A stretch of 64,000 bases of DNA from Palaemon carinicauda (taxonomy: Eukaryota > Arthropoda > Malacostraca > Decapoda > Palaemonidae): assembly GCF_036898095.1 (NCBI RefSeq), contig NC_090729.1:75495254-75559253 (forward strand). The letters are read 5' to 3'. Below, piece after piece: positions 56,390 through 64,000 of the stretch; the stretch's first letter is position 1, and the number at the start of each line of letters is the position of its first letter. A program made the position numbers and the translations under genes. The notes beneath the pieces were generated by a model. The model was not told the origin of the DNA, did no database searches, and saw only the letters and a program-made list of their open reading frames with translations.

Positions 56390-57065
56390 TTTTCCTGCTT
56401 TGCTACGTACAAGTACTGTATAATTTATATTTGTAAGGTAACATATTTTGTAAATGCTTTGTACTGTAAATACTGTATGTACTGTATCATTATTTATCAC
56501 TATCATCATGCGTGTTAAATGCCTTGTTTGTTCTGAGCGTGGTTGTTTACTGAGCGTACACGCCGTCGTTTCAGGCGGCGTCATAAAGAAAAAGATTTCA
56601 TTTGGAAGTCCTAAGAAAAATACGTAAACTAAAACATTGGTAATAAAAAAATCAACATACAGTACTGTATAATCAATATAATCGATGCAAAAACTAACCA
56701 TACGTACATATATGTGTACACTAAATGAGTTTGTTTCTTCATTATGATCAGAGATGAACGTAAACAAAACATTGGTTGCCATTTTTTATCGTGCTTTTTA
56801 GGTGTTTAGGAAACACATGATATAAAATCGCCTTTAATATTTGTGCCTGTTTTAGTTTAGGGTGCTGTAGTACATGCATTAAGTGTTCTGTACATTACAG
56901 GGTGTAAAGGGTGGTTTGTTAACAGTACTACGTACAAGGGAAGGTTTTAAAAGTCCGAATATACATGTTAAATAAATAGGTAAATATGCTGTCACTACTT
57001 CGCGGATTTTCACCTATCGCGCCCGCGTCTGGAACCTATCTACCGCGATAAACGAGGGTTCACTG

Positions 57066-57221
57066 TAGCTCCCTCGAGTGGGGGAAGATGACGTCACCTA
57101 CATCAGCGATGGCGGCGCCACCGCTGTAGTTTTGAATTTATTGTCTGCCGTCGAAGGGAACCTACAGCTATATAATTGATCGGTAAGTATGCAATAAAAT
57201 TTCATTTTATAATGAAAATCC
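57066..57221. repeat. DIRS copy F: right terminal repeat, second part
   Basis: GATGACGTCACCTACATC, AGCGATGGCGGCGCCACC and CAGCTATATAATTGATCGG match the inverse of 41203-41300. It ends near ATAATGAAAATCC (57221), complementary to the ICR. Confidence 0.78.
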
Positions 57222-57299
57222 ATACTTACCTCATGGACTGGAATCTATTGAATCTTGACTTCTTGGCTCCTGGTCTAAAGATAATCTACATTTCCTTAA

Positions 57300-57867
57300 G
57301 GGGGCCGTCCGCCATGGGGTTTTGACATAACAACTTTCAGAAATTGAAAATAGTTTTATTGCTTATATGTATGCATAAACATATCGTACATGCTCCCCAG
57401 AAGTTTCAGCCAATTATTTTTACAAATAATGAAGATATAGCGGTCTTTAAATGATGACGTCATCCTTACTTTGTCGTCTGCATGACTGAGTTTGAAAAAA
57501 TCGTCTTTGTGTGTTATTTTTGCATATCTATAGCGATTTTTCACTTATGTTTTGAACTATCGTACGTCTGGCAGAAATGGGAGGCATTGGTAGAACGTAG
57601 TTGAACGAGTTCTACTCCTCAGAGAACAGAAGCCAAAGTTTCCAAACACTTACAGAAGTTATAATGCATGCGTTTGTTTACTTGAACTTCGTATGTAGAA
57701 TGTTTTCACAACGTCCTCGGGAACTTTATAGCAAGGCCAATGTTACCTAAGGTCATAAAAAGAACAAATAGTCAATCATTTTTCCAAACAATGAAGATAT
57801 AGCGGTCTTTAAATGATGACGTCATCCTAACTGCGTCGTCTATCTGACTGAGTTTGAGAGAATCGTA

Positions 57868-57918
<51 letters not shown>

Positions 57919-58113
57919 AAGTTCGCATGTAGATTGTGCTTTCATAACATCCTCGGGAACTTTATAGCAATTGCAATGTTACTTAAGGTCATAAAAAGAA
58001 AAAATAGTCTATAATTTTTCCAAACAATAACGATATAGCGGTCTTTAAATTATGACGTCATACTTAATGTTATCTGCATGACTGAGTTTGACAGAATCGC
58101 AATTATGTTTATT

Positions 58114-58179
<66 letters not shown>

Positions 58180-58251
58180 ATTATTCAAAGCTGCCATTTA
58201 TACAAATTCTATAATATCAATGTTCAACTCTCTTAGAATCAAATAATGGTT

Positions 58252-58300
<49 letters not shown>

Positions 58301-58355
58301 GAACTGCCATCTACAGTATATCAACCAAATGCTATCACTCTAAAATTAAATTCAT

Positions 58356-58405
<50 letters not shown>

Positions 58406-59354
58406 TCTTATGTTTCGATATATCGTACTTCTGGCAGAAATGAAAGGCATTGGTAGAGGGTAGCTAAATGAAAACTAGCAGCTACGAAAACATCAGCAAA
58501 GTTTCCAAAGACATATAGAAATTATAATGCATGTGTTTATTTATCTGAAGTTCGTATGTAGATTGTGCTTTCACAACGTCTTCTGGAACTTTATAGCAAT
58601 GCCAATGTTACATAAGGTGATGGAAAGAACAAAAAGTAAGTGGAGAACAAAAAAAAAAGAACCAAGAAAGAGGGAAACATGAATAAGAGTAAAAGCTGAA
58701 ACCTGCTAACTAAAACACTGGCAACAATAAGAGATTGCTGGCAACTCGTAACATAGGAATTGTAAACTGAGGGTTCAAATACCTCGTTTAGGGTGCATTT
58801 ATGTAAGAATAAACAATAAAAGTTTTCATAATAATATTATCTTGATTTATTTAAGAAAAGAAGCGAAAATTTGTTGCAAATCTTTGGGAGCTCATAACTC
58901 AAAAACATACTTATTCACACTTAGGTACATTTTTCTAACTTATTTGTTGTGCGATATTAGATAGAAAGATATCATTGAAAAGAAGAATAAAATTCCCACA
59001 ATTCTGTCTGACAATATTTTGATTTTCTTTATATTTTTTTCACGATTATTTTCCGTCTAGACGAGGAAAAAAAAATAAAATTTCATTAGAAAAAAATAAA
59101 AAGGAAAATCAAAATTCTGTCTGACAGAATTGTTCGGTTGATAGAGTAGTTTTTATGGTATAAGTTTCAATACAATTGATATGTACCTAAATATTTTTTT
59201 AAATCATGATTTTTGCTAATAAATCCAAAAGTTTTTGATCAAATGACTTGAAATTTTTATATGATGAAGGTATTATATATGTCTATAACATATATAGAAA
59301 TGGTGTAATTTGGATCATTAGAAAAAAAAATGGTGGACATGGCGGACGGTCCCC
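57300..59354. mobile_element. TTAA-flanked non-autonomous element, copy 2
   Basis: Ends GGGGGCCGTCCGCCATG (57300) and GGCGGACGGTCCCC (to 59354), with TTAA at 57296-57299 and 59355-59358. It has the same internal modules as 37544-39587 (GATGACGTCATCC repeated near 57450, 57815 and 58050, AATTTCATTAGAAAA and TCTGACAGAATT near the right end) and (CT)n at 57871-57915, 58121-58178, 58254-58294 and 58354-58401. The two copies are close in length (2044 and 2055 bp). No transposase. Confidence 0.82.
57871..58401. repeat. Cluster of four (CT)n microsatellites
   Basis: CT runs of about 45, 58, 41 and 48 bp separated by spacers like those in 38131-38662. Confidence 0.95.
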
Positions 59355-59547
59355 TTAAGACATATTTCCTGTAAGGATGGCCGCACAGATATTGCTGAAT
59401 TGCACATCCGTATCATTGGCCTTAATGATACAGTCAAACCTCTTGACACGAAAGAATCTGCTTATGAAATTTTCACTCTGCGAAACAAGATGCGAAGAAT
59501 TTTATGACTCGCATCACGAAAAATGTTTCGGACAACGAAAGGAGGTA

Positions 59548-62119
59548 CAGTGATACCTCTACATATGATCTTAATTCGTTCCAGAAACTGCTTTGTATGT
59601 TAAAACGATCGTATGTTGGAGCAAATATTCCAATAAGAATACATGGTAATTGATTTCATTCGTTCCTCAGCCTAAAAACCCATAATAAATCCTTAATAAA
59701 TGGCTAGACATAATTACACATGACATTAATACAATAACTGTATAATAAATACATATTACAAACCAAAAAAAAGAATAATAATAATGAAGTAATAAATAAA
59801 GAACCGGTTGTAATGTAACACTTTACCTTAGCGACAGGCCAGCGCAGGTGTAGGGACTTCTACGCAGGAGGAGACGGAAGATCAGCGAGGAGGTAGGGAC
59901 GGTGACTTTGTACGATAACTTACACTAACTTACACTACTACGTGAACTTTAACTTAACTTAGCTTATTTCTTTTTTCATTTTTATAATTTTATATTTTTT
60001 TTTACATTTTTTCTTTTTTTATTTTTAATTTTCATCACTTTCACTCGATTCGGTCTTCCTTTTCTTTGCTTCACTTTCTTTCTTTTCATCATGATCACTA
60101 GACCGTTTTAAAGATTTTTTAAAAAACTATCGAGTGAAAGTTGCTTACTACGGCTTTTGAGGATTTTTAAGCAAACATCATCAAACTGCGCAACAACACG
60201 GCAAACCTGAAGTTTCTGTGGGTGATGCTTGTCGATGAAATCAACAATGTGTTGATGATATGCCAACATCTGTTTTATTTCCGCCGTACCTAAAATTTGG
60301 CCTACCTCCTCGATCTCCTCCGACTCACTCAACTGCGCTTGGAACTCATCATGTTGCATGGCTTGCAGCTCCTTGAGTTCCTTGGTGGTGAGCTCTTCGT
60401 GATGCTCATCGACAAGTTCGATGATGTCATCTTCATCCACCTCCAGACCCATGGACTTGCCAAGGGATACAATCTCTTCGACGTCTTCCTCGGCGGCAAG
60501 CACAGGTTCATTCTCGGGGCCAAAACCTTCGAAATCTCTGGGAGCAACAGCATCAGGCCAAAGCTTCTTCCAATCTGAATTCAGGGTCTGACGAGTTACT
60601 CCCTCCCAAGCCTGATCAATGATCTTTAAGCAGTGCACGATATTGAAGTGGCTCCTCCAAAATTCACGCAAAGTTAAGTTGGTGCTTTGCGTGACTTTAA
60701 AGCACTGCTTAAATAAGTGCTTGGTGTACAGCTTCTTAAAATTAGAGATGACTTGCTGGTCCATGGGCTGGAGGATAGGGGTGGTATTCGGTGGAAGATA
60801 CAACACCTTGATGAATTTGTATTCGTCAATGATATCATCTTCGAGTCCGGGGGAGGGTGAGGGGGTGCATTGTCCAAACAAAGCAAGCACTTCAAAGGCA
60901 AATTCCTTTCCTGAAGATACTTCTTGACAGCAGGGTCGAAAACTACGTTTACCCATTCCACAAAGATATGCCTAGTAACCCAAGCCTTAGAATTAGAACG
61001 CCATAGAACATGTAGCAGGTCTTTATTAATTCTATGGGCTTTAAATGCCCTAGGGTTTTCGGAATGGTAAACTAACAAAGGCTTAATTTTGCAGTCCCCG
61101 CTGGTATTGGCACAAAGCGCAAGAGTCAACCGATCCTTTATTGGCTTTTGTCCAGGCATTTTCTTCTCTTCGGCGGTAATGTACGTTCGACTAGGCATGT
61201 TTTTCCAAAACAGAACGGTTTCATCGCAGTTGAACACCTGCTGCTCTACGTAACCTTCCTCCGCCACGATGCTTTCGAACTTTTTAACAAAGTCTTTAGC
61301 AGCCTTGGTGTCCGAACTCGAAGCTGCTCCATGACGAACAACTGAATGAATCCCGGTCCGTCTCCTAAATTTCTCGAACCAACCTCGAGACGCCTTGAAT
61401 TCCTCCGTCGTAGGATCGGCTGAACTCTCCCCCGCGTCACCCCGAGAGCGCGCCGCCTTCAAGTCACTGTAGAATAGCGCTGGCCTTCTCAAATGATCGT
61501 TTCCGTGATTGTATCACCAACAATCTCCTTGTCCTTTATCCAGATCAACAAAAGGCGTTCCATCTCTTCAAGAGTAGGGCTACGACGTTTAGAAATAATC
61601 GTGATCCCCTTCGAAGGTTTCACTGCTTTAATGGTTGACTTCTGTTTTATGATTGTCGAGATCGTAGACATATTCCGGCCATATTGTTTAGCGAGATCGC
61701 TAACACGTACACCTCGCTCATGCTTTTCTAGGATTTCCTGCTTTAATTCTAATGAAAGCATAGACTTCCTGTTTTTCTCACCACTGCTACTACTTCCTGA
61801 ACCGAAACTAAGCTTTTTAAGACCCATGATTACGGAACACAGAAAACAACACGTAAAAAGGCAAGATAAAAAACTGTTAAAACTGAGCGAATAGAGGACA
61901 ACCACACAATGCGCACAGGATGAGAGGACTGATCAAGGTGACGCTCGATTGGCGTCCCTCCGATATGCTGCCGTCTAGCGGCGTCAACAACAAACGACGC
62001 TGGACGCTTTTCGTATGTTGGAGCAACACTTCGTATGTTGAGACAGAAATTTGGTCGAATTTTACTTCGTATGTTAGAAAATTTGTATGTTAGGACAATC
62101 GTATGTAGAGGTTCCACTG
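59548..62119 (-). mobile_element. Tigger element 5, defective
   Basis: 2572 bp with ends CAGTGATACCTCTACATATG (59548) and CATACG-type...GTAGAGGTTCCACTG (to 62119), flanked by TA (59546-59547 and 62120-62121). TCGTATGTTGGA-like motifs repeat near both ends (59609, 62005, 62028, 62067), possible transposase sites. The transposase is on the minus strand. Confidence 0.9.
60108..61827 (-). pseudogene. Tigger-like transposase, two frameshifts
   Basis: Three frames in order on the minus strand: 61489-61827 (start MGLKKLSFGSGSSSSGEKNR, helix-turn-helix VRVSDLAKQYGRNMSTISTI), 60674-61492 (KASRGWFEKFRRRTG, CDETVLFWKNMPSR, LCLDNAPPHPP) and 60108-60956 (PNTTPILQPMDQQVISNFKK, acidic region, KQLSLDSFLKNL). 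In the first catalytic box Gly is replaced by Val (DETV). The frames change near 61490 and 60870. It is close to the intact protein at 30661-32538. Confidence 0.9.
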
Positions 62120-62387
62120 TATGGTGCGAGAGCCCGACCGTGTCTGAGACTGATTTTAAAATTCGTGCACCACCAGCCCGTAAACTCGCTACCATCCTCC
62201 CACGTTCCCATTGGTTATCTCCCTACTCAGATACTAGTTTCCACCATAAGCTCCTACTCTCCAATTGGTCAGCATCTACTTTACTGTATCCCATCATGCA
62301 TCTACGCATTGGCATTCTTATGTCTTTGTTTCGGCAGCGGTACCGTACGCATTGACTTAGTGTGATATTACGTTACATTATTAATCA

Positions 62388-63220
62388 TGGGTCCCAAGAA
62401 AGTTGCCAATGTTCAGGGAAAGAAGAGGATGTTGCTTTCCATGGTGATGAAGATGGAAATAATTAAATACGAGGCTGGCATGCGGTTAAGTGTGCTCGCG
62501 AGGGAATATGGCCGAAATCCAATTACAATAGGAACGATTCTGTAGCAGAAGGAAGCTATCAAAGCAGCAACACCTTCAAAGGGTGTGACTGTTTTCTCCA
62601 GAAAAAGGAACCACTTCCATTATGAGATCAAGAGACTGCTGTTTGTCTGGATAAAGGATAAAGAAATGGCTGGAGATGGTATCACCGAAGCGATAAACAG
62701 CCATAAAAGCCAGCGCCATTTTCGGTGATCTCGGGCATGTTCAGACCGAAGCCGACGCAGGAGAAGGCACATCGAAGCAGGCACCCCCAGAGTTATAGGC
62801 TCCTCATGGGGGGTTTGAAAAATTTAAGAGACGCTCAGGCATTCATTCGGTGGTGCATCATGGGGAAGCTGCAAGCTCGGACAGGAAAGCGGCTGAAGCC
62901 TTTGTTAAGACATTCGACGAGTTGACTGTCTGGGAAGGCTACAGTCCCCAGCAAGTCTTCAATTGCAACGAGACTGGGCTTTTTTTTTAATGCCTCGTTG
63001 AATGTACATCAGGGCAGAAGAAAAGAGGCTAGGCTGGCATAAGAGACACCCAGGAAAAATTCTCACAGGTCATGCGCACGAGTGCTGTGTTTGCCTGAGT
63101 CATTTCAGGAAAATTTTAAGAAGCTGGCAGAAACAAGCATCTTTGGATGATTATTTTTAAAAGAGGCTTTCGGTAGAAGCAGACCAAGTGCCAGATAAAA
63201 AATGAAAGACAAGTGACAGT
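62388..63220 (+). pseudogene. Tigger-like transposase remnant
   Basis: The start MGPKKVANVQGKKRMLLSMV and helix-turn-helix RLSVLAREYGRNPIT are clear, followed by a stop and frameshifts. Then come KGVTVFSRKRNH, WIKDKEMAGDGITEAI and VFNCNETGLFF (first catalytic Asp is Asn). Next to it the sequence jumps to the C-terminal end (KQASLDDYFLKEA-like), so most of the catalytic domain is deleted. Confidence 0.78.
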
Positions 63221-63759
63221 GATGAAGTAAATACATTGTGTAATTAAATTTAGAAAATACAAAACGTAAAATAAAGAAAACAACAAAATTAGAAAAAGGC
63301 AAAAAAAAGAGAGATTTAATTTTAAGGTTATCGTAAATGTGTTTCTTAAAATCAAGTGTTAAAGTTTTCTGTCATTTATAAATCTGTTTTGTAAGTTCAA
63401 GTATTTACGTTTTCTGCCCCTTGTTGACGTTTTCCACCGTTTGTCATCGTCCTCTACTGCCCTGCACTTTGCTCTCGGACATCGCCTCATTCCAAAGGTA
63501 AGCTTCCACATTTTTGTTACTGTATATTTACTGTTTGCTCATGTTACATTTCTTTCACAGGTTACCAACGGTTAGTTTATTATTGAATGATCCAAATACA
63601 GTACTTCTCATACATTAAGCACTATTTTATGTAGTTTTTTTGTAGGGTCTGGAATGAATTAGGCTATTTACATGTAAAAGACGACTCTCAAGACAAAATA
63701 ATCAAGTTACGAAAGCCATTACAGAACCAGTTAATTTTGTGTTGTGAGGTATTACTGTA

Positions 63760-64000
63760 CAGTAATAGACTTTCTCCCATCAGTCATTGCATCCCCGACA
63801 TGTACAAATATTTGAGTGTCAGCCTCTCATGACAACATGGGAACACTGCATCTAGAGACTTTCCTTGGTTGCTGATGGCAATTTCTTTTGTGATGATGAC
63901 TGTGCTCGTTATTTCTGCTTCACACATCTCTGCAAGGAAGAGAAACTTTTGTGTTGTTTCTTGCATCACAAAGGAAGCTTTGCCAATCACCAGTTGTCTT
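63760..64000. other. Unassigned DNA at the window end
   Basis: A minus-strand frame of 68 codons (63784-63990) has mixed, protein-like composition (LFLAEMCEAEITSTVIITKE), but I recognise neither domain nor splice sites. It could be host DNA or part of an element cut by the window edge. Confidence 0.2.

Larger units (their letters stand above)
53185..57065 (+). mobile_element. Tigger element 3, nearly complete
   Basis: 3881 bp with ends CAGTGAACCCTCGC (53185) and CGAGGGTTCACTG (to 57065), flanked by TA (53183-53184 and 57066-57067). Same family as 3800-7598, in the opposite orientation. It includes (GA)n at 53664-53709, a TTA/TTG-rich tract at 53735-53860 and (CT)n at 56331-56383. It split the right terminal repeat of DIRS copy F. 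Confidence 0.93.
41183..57221 (+). mobile_element. DIRS copy F with nested insertions
   Basis: The left end (41183-41370: TTTTATTGCAGTGTC, TTACCGAACAATTATATAGC, CCGCCATCGCTGATGTAGG) is inverted at the right end, which is split by a Tigger insertion (53140-53184 plus 57066-57221). The ICR at about 53025-53110 carries complements of both outer ends. Inside are gag, part of RT, the last bit of RNase H, a hairpin-rich segment shared with 1-3127, complete DIRS copy G, a LINE 3' fragment and the end of YR. Without insertions this copy is about 5.8 kb and defective. Confidence 0.8.
59430..63757 (+). mobile_element. Tigger element 4, old, with a nested Tigger
   Basis: The left end CAGTCAAACCTCTTGAC (59430) has TA before it. 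The right end TTGTGAGGTATTACTG (to 63757) has TA after it. The ends agree only partly, as expected for an old copy. Tigger element 5 is inserted at 59548-62119. Without it the element is about 1.76 kb and codes for a much-deleted transposase on the plus strand. Confidence 0.72.

Overview
This is eukaryotic DNA made almost entirely of transposable elements and simple repeats. Bacterial gene organisation is absent. Seven tyrosine-recombinase (DIRS-type) retrotransposons, pogo/Tigger DNA transposons, a Jockey-like non-LTR element and very long (GA)n, (CT)n, (AT)n and (TCC)n tracts point to an arthropod. A decapod crustacean (shrimp, prawn or crayfish) is my best guess. That guess is inferred from family content and is not proven by any host gene. 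The only host-gene-like signal is one candidate exon at 16741-16887, so the window may lie in a large intron or a gene-poor region.

Layout. 1-3799: a hairpin-rich sequence dominated by CTTCGG stem-loops. 3800-7598: a Tigger element with a broken transposase. 7950-10321: decayed DIRS copy A, ending in its internal complementary region (ICR) and right terminal repeat. 10400-16400: DIRS-type copy B, of a different lineage. 16401-17900: AT-rich DNA with the candidate exon. 17911-23165: DIRS copy C (gag, RT, RNase H, YR), cut off by a Jockey-like element at 23170-25411. 26507-36495: DIRS copy E on the minus strand, split by a Tigger-derived element (29704-32958) that itself carries an intact Tigger copy (30379-32883). 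36677-40325: DIRS copy D, split by a 2-kb TTAA element. 41183-57221: DIRS copy F, containing complete DIRS copy G (44641-50766), a LINE 3' fragment and a Tigger element (53185-57065). 57300-59354: a second TTAA element. 59430-63757: a Tigger element with another Tigger (59548-62119) inside it.

How the parts work. In the DIRS copies, gag supplies a zinc-binding structural protein, RT and RNase H copy the RNA, and a tyrosine recombinase inserts a circular product without target duplication. The terminal repeats and ICR needed to close that circle are visible in A, D, E, F and G (and a related structure after B). The Tigger elements carry DDD transposases and sit between TA duplications. Only the transposase at 30661-32538 is uninterrupted.

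The most unusual feature is the hairpin region at 1-3799. It has a partial second copy (44430-44640 plus 50767-52200) whose G-free and G-containing forms define an exact DIRS insertion site. I counted 18 CTTCGG hexamers on the plus strand of its first 1.8 kb, most between complementary arms that differ from hairpin to hairpin while remaining paired. A comparable array lies in the sense strand of the gag region of copy E.
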